A stretch of 64,000 bases of DNA, taken from contig JAECUM010009709.1 of assembly GCA_016617855.1 (NCBI GenBank), forward strand, positions 22,325 to 86,324, in the 5' to 3' direction. Every line of letters starts with the position of its first letter. The stretch's first letter is position 1. The notes below the pieces were generated by a model. That model was not told the origin of the DNA, searched no databases, and was given only the letters and a program-made list of their open reading frames with translations. This document shows, piece by piece, positions 10,855 through 22,380 of the stretch. A program made the position numbers and the translations under genes. The DNA is from Megalonaias nervosa. Taxonomy: Eukaryota; Mollusca; Bivalvia; Unionida; Unionidae.

Positions 10855-11107
10855 TTTCTTTGTTTAAACAACCAGATGTTGAGAATGTTAAAATCAGTGA
10901 TGTGGCACAGATTGCGGACATGGATGCGGACCAAAAAGACGATACAACAAAAGGAAACAGAATAAAAAACGGCTTAAAAATTAATTTAAAAAACTTACTA
11001 AATAAATACAACCTCAGATCGCATTTTCATATCAATGACCGTATGACCGTACGGATGGGCTTTATTCCATACAAATATGGTAAAATACGGATGGGTAAAC
11101 AGGTCTG

Positions 11108-11170
11108 TTAATGTGAGGACAAAAGCTTCAGGTTAGCTTTCTCTATACTGTTTGTGTATGTGACCGAGCA
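11108..11170 (+). mobile_element. 3' remainder of the Penelope-like element
   Basis: Removing the hAT insertion and one TTAATG gives CTGATGAAGTCC at the left joined to TTAATGTGAGGAC at the right, so the Penelope 3' region resumes here. The end of the element could not be placed. Confidence 0.5.
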
Positions 11171-11287
11171 GTTAAAACATTGTCAAATATGAATAATAAT
11201 GCTACACAGTTAAGTTTTCAGCAAAGTACATGGAGTAGAAACTGTATGAAATGCCCAAGAAGGCAAAGATTGCTAGGCCTTGTTAGT

Positions 11288-11543
11288 TGTTGTTGTTGTT
11301 GTTGTTATAGGGTTTAACGCCATTTTTCAGCACAAGATAGGCTATACATGGCGGCCAGTATTAACGGTGGAGGAAGAACCCTGGAAAATCCCGGGAAGAA
11401 CCACCGACCCACGAGAAGCTACTGGCAGGCTTTCTCACGTACCCACGTTAGCCGAGCCTGGACTCGAACTTACGCAGACAGAGGTGAGATGGCAGTGATC
11501 CGTAACGGTCAGTGCTTTAGACCACTCGGCCACTCGGGGCCCC
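11288..11543 (-). mobile_element. MetaSINE-like tRNA-derived SINE, copy 1
   Basis: On the minus strand the head has an A-box-like GGCCGAGTGGTCTAAAGC and a B-box-like segment near GTTCGAGTCC. A conserved central domain with GGTTCTTCCCGGGATTTTCC-type sequence follows, and the tail ends in (CAA)n, seen on the plus strand as (TTG)n. The flanking decamer CCTTGTTAGT at 11278-11287 and 11544-11553 is a perfect target duplication. Close copy at 46943-47202. Confidence 0.85.
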
Positions 11544-11553
11544 CCTTGTTAGT

Positions 11554-12671
11554 AATTATTAGTGATTGTTTGGCCACAAGTGACTGCAACAACATGAAAT
11601 TCACTACCAAGGCAGTATCAGTAGAAATATTGATCACATCCACAACCTTGTTGGAACATGTTCAAGCTATCTCACTGGACTGTTTCACTGAGATCATTGC
11701 CCATTTGTTCTCTAACCAAAGTTTACAGATTTCACAAGTGTGGTTCATGACACCCAATACACGCAATGCAGGTGAGCTGATTATCCTCTGAAAGAATAAA
11801 GTTCCTGCAAGCCCTACATGTAATCTACCTATAATAAGACACAAAAAATTAATGGCATATACAGGCAAAATCAGTCAAGTGTCATCCTCAGTTTACAGTG
11901 TAGTGCACACCAAGAAAATAAATAATTGCAAGACATCTACAAAAATAATCTTAATTCTGAGAATGAATGATCCTTTAAACACATTAAGTTTAGAAAGATC
12001 AAGTACCAAAATGAAATGTGAGTACCATATATATTCACTTATTGTCAAGCCGATCCTACAAATAAAAGTCTCTAACCCATCATCACATGTGCCAGAAGAT
12101 CTGGGTCTATGCAGTATGCAAGGAGTAACCAGTACAACAAGCAACACAGATCCTGATGTGCTAATGTATTATGCAATGGCAGACCAGGGTCTACGTTGTT
12201 TGCAGTTGGACGTGACTTATATATGGTATTAATGACAATATTACTAGAGAATTACGATGGTGCCATATTGCTTATCATATGACAAATAAACAAATGAGAT
12301 ACAAAATATTAATCTATGATGAAGATGTAGCAAATTTCAGGAAGAGAACAGATGGAACATTCTTAAATTTTGATGAGAAAAATACTCCCTGGATCACTAA
12401 GACATGAGAAGATCACACGATTTAGGGGAATTTCAAAAATCCTCTAAACGAGCATGCTGATAAAGCACGCTGACAAAATATGAGTTACTGTAGTAGATGA
12501 TGAAGGACACTGTCAATATCTGCTTTTGCTTTGGTGGGCAGGCTGTGTAAGGACTCCAAAATTGTTTTTAATGGATTCTGATCAGGTAATGTATTTGAAA
12601 AAAAAATGTATCTGAAACTTCAAAGATTTGCTTGTTTATAATTTTCTCTCTAATTTACAGCCATGTCTTAC
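11554..12671. other. No gene recognised
   Basis: Contains frames of up to 126 codons on both strands (for example 11852-12232), none with a family I recognise. Around 11560-11790 the sequence has the look of an old repeat. Confidence 0.4.
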
Positions 12672-12845
12672 CATGTTGTCATGCCTGGCATTAGAGCAGA
12701 ATTGCAGGCAGGCTAGAATGGGCTCTTTGTCCTCATCCCCATGACTCCGGAAGTAAATGTAGAACAGTCTCTGGTTCACAGCATCCCACTGACACCACAC
12801 AAACTTCTTCACAATCTGTTCCGTTTTGGGCTGACCCCTCATCAC
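12672..12845 (-). CDS. GSAP: GSAP exon (FVWCQWD segment)
   Basis: Exon of 174 bases, phase 0 at both ends. The acceptor is TTTAG before GTGATGAGG, and the donor is ATG/GTAAGAC. It encodes QPKTEQIVKKFVWCQWDAVN, then QRLFYIYF and ILACLQFCSNARHDNM. The FVW-QWD---QRLYYI block followed by the C-IQFY-like end is the most recognisable stretch of gamma-secretase activating protein and gives the gene its name. In mammals the protein is proteolytically processed and its C-terminal product is reported to bind gamma-secretase; a role in molluscs is not established. This is the last exon of the gene visible in the window. Confidence 0.85.
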
Positions 12846-15800
12846 CTAAATTCACAGACATATATATCAACAGTTCAATTCAACTGCAGTCTGACATAAC
12901 ATGATGACAAGTAAGGTGTCTGCAAACTGGTCTTAAGTCAGAAAGGATGTTAGAACATATCTTCATGTGGAGAATCTAAAAGACATTAAAACAAAATGTT
13001 TGGGTATCCAATAAATGCTCTCTAATCTGATTAGATAGGATGTCATATCTCCTATCAACAATATTGATAATTACTGGCTATTGATTGGTGAGCAGTGAAA
13101 CATTATATTTGCAACAGATTCTATTTAACATTTCAGACACAAAATTCTCTCTTGGGCCAGTTGCACTGAATATGCAAGTGACAAATGCAATATAATGATT
13201 GAAAAAAAAAACAAAACCCAATAGTGTTCTGTCAAAAGTTAGAGAAATCCCAAAGTTTTTGACATTAGATGCATGTGCCACCTGGTTAACATGTGTCCAG
13301 AAGACCATAACGGCTCAGGGTTGACTACAAAGGAAACCTGGATCCAGAAACTGTTACAATATATCATTCACACAATGATCTTGCAAGAGAATTTCTAAAC
13401 ATGCTTGAGGTACATGTATACCAACAATTTATTATGAAAGGAATTATATGATGAGATAAAGTGCATATTTTAATATTTTAAAAAAAAATTTGTTCAATAG
13501 TTGTTATTTTTTACTATTTGCATTCTAAAAATCAGATTAATGAAAATCTTCTCTCTTTGAAATCACAACTCCAGACCAAATTTTGCAAATCTCATGTCTT
13601 AAAATGACCTCTCTGTTCTGTCACATGTTTTATCAATTTATAATTATGAAAGCTCACTCAAACTTGATGCAATCCAGTGAAATTCCAAACATTTGAGAAA
13701 TGTGAAAGCATTCAACTTCTAGAAAATAAAATATTAAGAAGAGCTGCACTACTTCCATCATATTTTACAGTAATTCCTTCAGTACATGCTATCACAATAC
13801 TGTACACATATTTATAACTCCAACATCTGGACAAACTTTACTGATCTAATTTTGGATGACACAGTCAGCTTACCAAGCAACAGGCTTATCACGTCTTCTG
13901 TACCAGATTTCTTGATTTTAATGTACTCATCATGAATACTTATTCACTTACTTTCCTCACAAACTCAGCAATGAATGTTTCTGCTCCTTTGGCTACATAG
14001 TTTTCAATTGTGTATCTCACAATTTTAGCCCTAGTTGGTTGCCATGTGAGCTGTACTCACCCATTCGTACCAATGGGAAACCTGGAATTTCATGAGTGTT
14101 TCAACAGCATCATTTGCAGTTTCCCCAAGAAAGAGCTTCTTTCATATTAGAGGACTTTTTCGAATCAGGCAAGCATTCCACAGCAGGCAATTTTACTCAA
14201 GTTTTCTGCACTTTAACATTTAACTACTGAGTAACTGTCATTGTGATAGCTGAGAGTGACATTTTAACAGAAATGTTTATCTACGGCAAATATTGTTTCA
14301 AGAAAATGATTTACTATTATTGGCTTTGTTTTATAACATAATCCCTAATTGTAGAGAGCTTTGTGTTTTAAGAGTAGCTTTTAATAAAGACCAAATTAAT
14401 CTACATTACAACATTGGAATTTAGCTTTTAACTCTTTCATGTTTGATATGACATGGATGCTGGTATTTTCATTAATATCTGTGCATTTATGCTAAGTGTG
14501 AGCAATGGATAAATTAATCAACTTAATTAATGCTCATGGCTTAAGTAAATCTGCTTGCATGTCCTTGGAATTGAATGTGTTGGTATAATCTTTTATTTTT
14601 TATTTGTACATCATCGCTCAATATTTAATTCTAATATTTTAATGACAAATCCATAAAATTAAGTACACACAAATATCCTAAACCTGATACACTATAAGAT
14701 ACACACTATGAATTCAAGATATTTCATTCATGTTAATACTAATTTTGTTGAACTCACAGAGTACATGTGGAATGAATGAAACTTTGTCTTATGAACTTTT
14801 GTCTATTGTGCAAAAGAAAATTAGGTAAAATATGCCTAACAATGGATAGGGCTTGGACTTCTTGCAGGCAAAATCACTATACAAAGTCTAAAATATGATG
14901 AATAACAACCTTCTGAGCTGTAATGTAAAATTTGCTCTCAACTGTCTCATTTGATTGTTATTTAATATATATGCCTACCTAAACTAATATATTGCTGGGG
15001 GGGGGTGAAAATATATTGCTATGTGACATATTTGAACTATAAAACATATTTTGATGATATGATGATGTACATCATTTAGTCATATCAAATGACCCTTTTA
15101 GATCATTTATAATTAATTACAAACGATAAGCTGCACAAGGTATAACTCTGCAATTACCTCTTTATCAAGGGACTATTTTTCACCATATCCCGAGTCATGT
15201 TATCATATATGGTTGTCTTCACAGTATCTCAGTACTTTGTGAAGGGTCATAGTTTAACATATTATAACCATATGATTTGCCACATAAATGTATAACTTGT
15301 GTACATCTTCTAGTGATATTTATTTCTATATTGCCATAAATCATTATAGTGTTTAATTCACAGTAAAATAACTCCTGTTTGGCACATTGTCAGGAGCTCT
15401 CTGAAAGTTTGGTGTAGTTGTCTGCCATTTGAACATACTGGTCCTTTCACTTGTCAATACATTTCCAGACAATTGTTCATTGGACTGATTGGTGAACAAA
15501 GAGAGGTTATACAAGGGACCCCAGTTAATGTCTGGCAGACAACTGCTGAGTTACATTAGGGGCCATTTCAAAACCTTAATAACTATTTCATCTTCATATT
15601 AATGCTTATATAGTAGGCAAGTTCTGAGCTAATGAATTAGACTTAACTGTATTACTTTATCAATGAAAACTACATATTTGACTATGAAATGCATTTTGAT
15701 TTAATAATTACAGGATAAATTCTGGACACTGCAGTTGTCTCGCACCAGGGGTATTCAGGGACATTCATTTTGTTTGGTAAAGTGATAAATTAATAGAAGT

Positions 15801-15983
15801 AACTAACTAAAAGACTCTCTAAAGCATAAATGTAGATGGAGTCAGGTAGTAACTGAGCACTGTGTAATTTTACAGTATGATTTATTTCCAAATAGTTTCT
15901 TCCAATACATTTAACTGATTAACAGCAAAATAACCAGCATTCCTATGCTTATGAAACTACATGCAAAGGACTGTGATTGACTT
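12846..15983. other. GSAP intron, nothing recognised
   Basis: AT-rich, with short scattered frames only and an eight-base G run at about 14997-15006. Confidence 0.5.
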
Positions 15984-16122
15984 AAAGAATTTACCCACAA
16001 GAAATTTGACACATAGAATTTACCCAACAGAACCTTGACTCATAGAATTTACCCAAGGGAACCTTGACTCACAGAATTTACCCAACAGAACCTTGACTCA
16101 TAGAATTTACCCAACAGAACCT
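15984..16122. repeat. 29-bp tandem repeat, about 5 copies
   Basis: Unit AGAATTTACCCAACAGAACC plus TTGACTCAT. The TACCCA core recurs at 15992, 16021, 16050, 16079 and 16108, exactly 29 bases apart. The outer copies are diverged. Confidence 0.9.
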
Positions 16123-16669
16123 TTCTGCTATTTAAAGTACTATAATAAATAATAGATGTGACAGAGAGCAGAAAGAACCAACAAAATTAGACCAAAGGAG
16201 TGGATTCTGAAAGTAAGACTACCAAGAACGGCAATGTAAATTACACAGAATATGATTTTCATCCTTTCTGTTTGATACTGGTTTGGAATGAAATGCTGCA
16301 TTGATCTGAACCCATGAGATTGTTTTTAGTTTTTGTGACATAACACAAATTCAAGCACAAAGTCCCCAAACCTCTGACAACCTATTACTTACTGAAAAGT
16401 ATAGCTCCTGAAAATTGTCATTTCAGTCAATGATGTGGATTCAAATTACATTCAACCTTCCAAAAGCCACTGAACAGTGGAGTTGACACATAATGTTTTG
16501 TTGTATCATTAAGTTCTCATGCTGTCATCCTAAAATTGAACATGTTTATTACATGCATTCTCATGGATTATCTAATACTGCCACAATTAATATAGATATT
16601 TTTCTACTGAAATTGATACCTCTTTTAAACTCAGTATTTCTTAATTAAAGCATATACTGGCATACTCAC

Positions 16670-16719
16670 CATTCCCTTCTCCCCAACTCTCCCCAGTGGT
16701 ATGCTGTACAGCCCAACAG
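16670..16719 (-). CDS. GSAP: GSAP exon (50 bases)
   Basis: The acceptor is TCTGTTTTACAG and the donor is AATG/GTGAGTATG. It enters in phase 1, completing a codon begun by the exon at 26397, and leaves in phase 0, as the exon at 12845 needs. The product is VGLYSIPLGRVGEKGM. Together with its neighbours this gives VFLHRES-VGLYSIP and GEKGM-VMRGQ, which follows the order and spacing of GSAP. Exon size alone would not be convincing; the phase match on both sides is the main evidence. Confidence 0.75.
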
Positions 16720-18840
16720 CTGTAAAACAGAAGAGGAAATACTCTTGTAAGTCTACAGACTGAATCTTGATGTTACTGCTTCAAAAACAGTGACTAGCGA
16801 TTATGTCAATAAATATTTTTATCATTTACAAGAGGTCCAAGTAGACCTGACATTGACCACCTGGCACACATTGGTTTGAAAAGGGAAATGTAGTTACTAT
16901 ACTCATGTATTATAATGCCGTAAATGGAAGCCACAGTGACTGAGGACACTGCATTATGGTCAGACTGCCTTAAAAGGAAGTATATGATATATATGGTTTT
17001 AGTATCACTTAATGAAATAGGATACATGACATAATCACCTTACAACAGGTGCTGTGCTATAATACAGGGCCTTATAGTGAAGGACAGCTGTAGTAATAAG
17101 GCAGGTAACTACATGTCAGGACATGGACTAGGGACTCTATATATCTAATAGCCCCAGAAAATGCCCAAAATTTATTTTCTTTATTTTAAAATCTGTTTGA
17201 TATATTTTGTCTAGATATACATTTGTTTGTAAAAATATGTATCTTTTCATATTTTTCTCATATGATGACATCATCGGCAGCAGTGTGAGTGGTGTGGAAT
17301 GTGGAAAATGTGAAAAATGCTGTTGACTGGAATATATTTATTCAAATTAAACTATCCCTGCAGTAAAGAAACACCATGAAACTTTCAAGAAATTTTCCAT
17401 ATTAGATAAGCTGACATCTCTGAAAAGTGTGTTGTTTCACTCATGCAGGATATGGTAATTTTCAAATGGTTAGATTCTAATGAATGCTTTACTATTCAAT
17501 GAATGTTGGAGTGATTTTCAATCTTACACATAAAATCGGTTTTTGAAATTGCCTATTACTTATAATTTATTTATGGTATTTACAATGGTTATGCCATATC
17601 CAATATGTACCAAGTGCAACATATATACTCATGATATAATGAAATAGTGTGAAATTTACAGTTAATTTTGTTCCTAAAATGGCCTGTATTCAATAAAAAA
17701 TTTTAAAAAAACTCAAATATACCAATTTCCACATCTTTGGAGTCCTCAAAAACTAACAGCACATTTGATATCATATCTGAATTTCTGACAGAAGATACAC
17801 TAATGAGCAGAAAAATAAAAGCCAAATGCATAACTTGGACCATCTGCCATACATAATTTTAGGGTGTCACTTATCAGTAACACAAAATGCAATTTATGTT
17901 TCTTTAAATAAAATTGACATTCAAATTTTGATTGCTATTTATAGGGACAATCATATTTTTTTTCTCTTACTTTTTCTGGTTGCATTTTGAGGTATTCTTC
18001 AGCTTAAATCATAATTCGAATATTTGCCTGAGATCAGATAAATACAGAAGAGCCGTATTGAGGAATTATGTTCGCAGCAATAAAAGAAGCAGCCTATAAT
18101 ACTATTTTTGACTAAATTGGTCTGTTAATATGGAATGATGATAAGAGATCAAATTTACATGTATTTTTTCATTACCTGATCATATTAAGTTGCATTTATT
18201 GTTTATATTCTACTCTTCTATGATTTCAAATATATTGGCACTCAGGCAAACAGGATAATGAATAAAGTGAAATCAACAATGAATCAAATAAAATGCAATT
18301 TTCATTAGTTTTATGGTTCATTTGTTTCAATTTCATGACTTATTATAGTGCTTAGCTTTACATCGTCTGTAGATGAGATGTAAAATAGACCTACTCAAAA
18401 GTTTGCCATCACACTATTGACTGCAGCAATTATCAAAAGAATTATTTACTGAATAAAAGGATTACTGTATAATGTGTCTAATATTAGTGCAACAACATGT
18501 AATCTGTTAGGCTTTTTAAAATTAAAAAAAACAACCAAACAACAAGCAGATAATCAAACCGTTGTATATATATCTCTATTACCTGAAGGAACCGCACCAG
18601 GCCACTGAGATGTTTATATTACAGTACACTCTCAACACATACTGTATGGAGGTCGATGGTGTAGATTTAAAACTGTTCACGGTAAAACTGTTTTTAGAAC
18701 TAATGTATCAGACAATACCTGTTCAAGCCCACTTGTAGACTTTATTTTCATTTTTTATTTATTATTTTTTTACTTTTCCTTTCCTTTAAAAAATAAATAG
18801 TTTCTGTTTATTTTTTGCCTTCTTTATTGCTACTATACAA
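16720..18840. other. GSAP intron, nothing recognised
   Basis: AT-rich sequence with no coherent frame on either strand and no clear repeat. Confidence 0.5.
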
Positions 18841-18928
18841 TTTCATGTGTGTCCAATTAACACTATTTCTACTGTTCTGTCTTATTTCATGTGTGTCCAG
18901 TTAACACTATTTCTACTGTTCTGTCTTA
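18841..18928. repeat. 44-bp tandem duplication
   Basis: Two nearly identical 44-base units start at 18841 and 18885 with TTTCATGTGTGTCC; one visible substitution (CCAATTAA versus CCAGTTAA). Confidence 0.9.
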
Positions 18929-19037
18929 TTTTCCATTTGTTACATGTTTCTAACTCAAATGTTATGCATCCAAAGAGTTTAAAAATAAATCTCAAAGCAT
19001 TTACTCTTTAAAATACTGCAATTTCAACTGTTTGCTT

Positions 19038-19041
<4 letters not shown>

Positions 19042-19075
<34 letters not shown>
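19042..19075. repeat. (TA)n microsatellite
   Basis: About 17 uninterrupted TA units. Confidence 0.95.
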
Positions 19076-19077
<2 letters not shown>

Positions 19078-20282
19078 TACAGATATATATAAAGAAATTG
19101 GTGCCTGTCTACTCATCATCTTCAAGATGAAAATATCAAAGTTGATATCTTGATCTTAAACAAAACAGTACTATACAGAATGACAAGTGCTTTGCATGCC
19201 ACATGCATTACAGTTAATGTATTCTCTCTCATTATAATGGTAAACAAGTAACTAAATTTTGTAATCATTAATCAATATAAAGAACATTTTTTTTATTGAA
19301 TTTGTAATAAGGTATAATGTAATATTACCCCTGCCGATACATCACAAAATTGCTTTGATCACTTATGTCCTGAATATCTGGTTTTGGTTCTTAATTATAT
19401 GCTGTAGCAACATACAGTTATTGCTTGGCTTTTGGGTGTCTATTAAGGGTAAAGAATATGCAGATTGTTATTCAGTAGCAATCAGGTCAAAATTTTTATA
19501 TGCTTATTCATTGTTAAATATAAAAATAAACATAACTTATTAAGTGAAAATAGAAGTTAGAAGTACTCAATCATACTTAACATAAATATTTCAATCATTC
19601 AGACAATGTTTCAAAACAAAAAGACATATTTCTACATAAAGTCTTTGACTGTCAGTTATACAGATGCAGAATTTCAGATGTATCACTTTTGGCAGCCAGC
19701 TTTATAGGGGTGTGTTAGCATTTTAATAGTCAATTTTCTTTATAAGAATCAATCTTAGATTAGAATATATATTTTGGGAAGAGACAAGGACTCTTATGTA
19801 TACGAGTTTTATAGGAATCTGATTGGAAGCCACAATCGGTCCTAATCGCACCTCATCCTTTCCAACTATTTGGTTGAAATTGATGGTATCTGATATTTTG
19901 GTTCAACGTATTTTAACACTGAGCAACTTTAGCTGAACTAGATATTGTATTGGCATCTTTCAAATAAATTTGAAAAGTATTCATGCTAGGAGTCTATCAA
20001 TCAAATCTGGACTGATTTGGTCAGGTAGTTTTTACTAAAATATTAGTAACAATTATATCTGAGTACCATGAATAACTGCGTACTATGGTATTTCTGAATA
20101 TACTGTGATACATACCACAGTACACTGCAATTATATTAGGGACCAACAATTTAATGTTATGGGGCAGGGTTCTGGCACTTTTTTAAAAATAGTTTCCATC
20201 TATCAATAGCTGAAAAAAGATACCTTACTATGATTTATGGCAAAATAACATCACATCAGATCCATTATGTTATTTGAAAAAA
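19076..20282. other. GSAP intron, nothing recognised
   Basis: AT-rich; a 62-codon frame at 19355-19543 has no features of a real gene. Confidence 0.5.
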
Positions 20283-20466
20283 TTTATTGGTTTGGCGCGT
20301 TATGGCACAGCAACCTAAGTAGGTTATTTCATGCCAAGGCAATTAAAGTGCCTTGATCAAGGGACACACCATGATTGCTTACCCAGACAAGTCTGATGGT
20401 AAGATTTGAACCTACTCTTTTGGTTGCGAGTCCAGCATGCTAATCAATTAGTCACCATGGCTCTAT
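20283..20466 (-). mobile_element. tRNA-derived SINE with short body
   Basis: On the minus strand, GGTGACTAATTGATTAGCAT (A-box region), CGCAACCAAAAGAGTAGG and a B-box-like GGTTCAAATCT are spaced as in a tRNA gene. A body with CCCTTGATCAAGGCAC follows. This body type is common in invertebrate SINEs that have a lysine-like or related tRNA head. Confidence 0.65.
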
Positions 20467-21266
20467 CACCTTGACACAAAAGAAAACAAAAACATCTCTG
20501 AAAAAAAGAAAATCTAACCTCCCCCCAAAATTAAATGATTGGTACACTATAGTAGATGAATTTGCTATGTGTTAATGGTTATAAATGTTGCATTAAAGAA
20601 AGTTTTAAAACTATAACTAAAGTGGAATAATTAAGCTTACATAATGTGAAGGACAATGTGCTGACAATAGAGAACTTGCTGATATAAATATGAAGTACTG
20701 ACTCTGAAGTCTACAATTTAATAGCTAAACCATTTATATAATAAGTAGGAAAACTCTGAGTGAGATTCCAGCATTTGGGCAGGATATTTATTAGAGAGGG
20801 CCAGTAAACATAAAACACACTCAACGAAGAGGAATATATTTAGTGGACATAACAAATTATGCAAATTCAAATAGAAAATAACTGACCTCCTAAAACTCTT
20901 AGGATGATTACTTGACTACAAAGGAATATATTTACTTCAAACATTGACATATTCTAGTAAAGAACTAAAAGAAAGGAATTTTAGTTTTGTGTCCCAATAT
21001 TTTTCACAACATTCCATCTTGGCCACCATGATGGCATATGTGACATTTGTCAAACATGTGATTAAAGGATCATAAATATAATTATATTTGTAATATTCAA
21101 AATTAGCTTGTGAAAAATACAACAGTTTTGTACAACAACAATAATTTTTTTGAATTTCATTTGTCATAATGAATGAAAACAGCCTGTTAATATCATTTAA
21201 TTTTTTACAAAATAACAAGGGAATTTCCATATATTCATTACTGATGGAATCTACCATCATACCCAT
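20467..21266. other. GSAP intron, nothing recognised
   Basis: A 109-codon minus-strand frame at 20937-21266 has no recognisable domain and atypical, AT-driven composition. Confidence 0.45.
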
Positions 21267-21430
21267 ACAGGAGTGTGTGTGTGATTTAGATTTTTAACAC
21301 AGCTTTAACAGTTTTTTCAATCATATCGCTACAATGTCTGTAGTGTGGCAGTTTAAAGTGATGTCTAGCACTGGGGCATCATGCCACAGAGATGTGACAT
21401 GATGTCCCACCCAGTCACATTATCCAGACA
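21267..21430 (-). mobile_element. V-type tRNA SINE, head missing
   Basis: Matches the tail half of the SINE at 29702-30037: the block from GTGTGTGTGTGATTTAGATT through GGGGCATCATGCC to CCCAGTCACATTATCC. The tRNA-like head is absent, as in a 5'-truncated copy. Confidence 0.75.
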
Positions 21431-21589
21431 CAAGGCCATACAGTGAAAAATTACTGTGGTAAATACCATCAGAAAAAAATACCATAGTGAATCAGTATAC
21501 TGGTAAAACCAGGCACCTCCAGTAACAATAGTCATACCTGATAGAAATTTAGTATCATTAGTAGCATTTCCCAAACAGTTTTAGCACAG

Positions 21590-22380
21590 CATATTCTAAG
21601 AAATATTCCTGCACCACTTAATCAAAATTGGCGAAGCTGTGCTAAAGAAATCAAAAACAGGTTTTCTTCTTGGTTAATCACACTTCTGCAAAGTGTTCCA
21701 ACCCAGACAAATTCTACTAGAGCATGTAGAAAGAATCATTCTTAACAAGTTTGATAAAAATTAGCTGTTCTAGAGAAGACATCATAATTTTTTTTCATTT
21801 GGTTGCTATGGAAGTCACATCCTTGACATGGGAACCATCCTGAACATAGATCTGGTATATGTCCTATGAAAAATTCTTGGTTTAATCAAATTGGTCAAGC
21901 TGTTCTGGAGAAGAAATTGAAAATAGATTTTACACATAGTTGATATAAAAACTACACCACTAGAAGGAAGCCACCCTGGACACAAAGCTTGTAGGATATG
22001 TCATACAATTGTTTCATCCCACTTCAATCACAATTGGGTCAGCTGTTCTAAAAAAGAATGGAAAAATAGATTTTCTGCTTGGCTGCCATACCAGTGCTAG
22101 GTGAGGCACCTTGCACATATATCAGATACAGCATAACCTAAGAAACATTCCTACCAAGTTTGACCCAAGATGGCTTAGCCATTCTGGTGATGAAGTTAAA
22201 AATAGGTTTTCCATATGGATGTTACTGAAGCAACACCTTATCAAGCAGAGCCATCTTAAAGCTAATTCTAAAAGAGTATAATTTTGAAAAATTTGCAGCA
22301 AGATTAATCAAAATCGGCTAAGATGTTCCATCCAGAGATAAAATAGAAAATAGGTTTTCTAACTAGTTTCTAAGGAGGCC
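21590..22380. repeat. Degenerate tandem array, unit about 130 bp, about 6 copies
   Basis: Recurring blocks: TTAATCAAAATTGG, CAGCTGTTCTAGAGAAG, AAAATAGATTTTC and GGTTGCTATGGAAGCC, then CATCCT..ACATAGATCTGG. The copies are strongly diverged. Confidence 0.7.

Larger units (their letters stand above)
9613..11107 (-). mobile_element. Internally deleted hAT-type DNA transposon
   Basis: Terminal inverted repeats CAGACCTGTTTACCCAT at both ends (start at 9613; the reverse complement ends at 11107). The flanking hexamer TTAATG occurs at 9607-9612 and 11108-11113 and is a perfect 6-bp target duplication. The element keeps the N-terminal zinc-finger part (10486-10854) and a C-terminal part (10318-10460) of a transposase in the same orientation; the catalytic middle is missing. 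Its terminal 30 bases also recur near 11040-11105 as a variant of CCGTATGACCGTACGG type. Confidence 0.8.

Noticed and set aside
11662..11868. Minus-strand frame with acceptor-like TTCTTTCAG as the next GSAP exon
   Set aside because: The product does not resemble the GSAP segment expected after CSNARHDNM, and the frame adjoins a SINE insertion.
15984..16122. CRISPR-like array
   Set aside because: The 29-bp units are directly adjacent, without spacers, in a eukaryotic intron.
20937..21266. 109-codon minus-strand frame as a gene or GSAP exon
   Set aside because: No domain, no GSAP similarity, no suitable splice sites.
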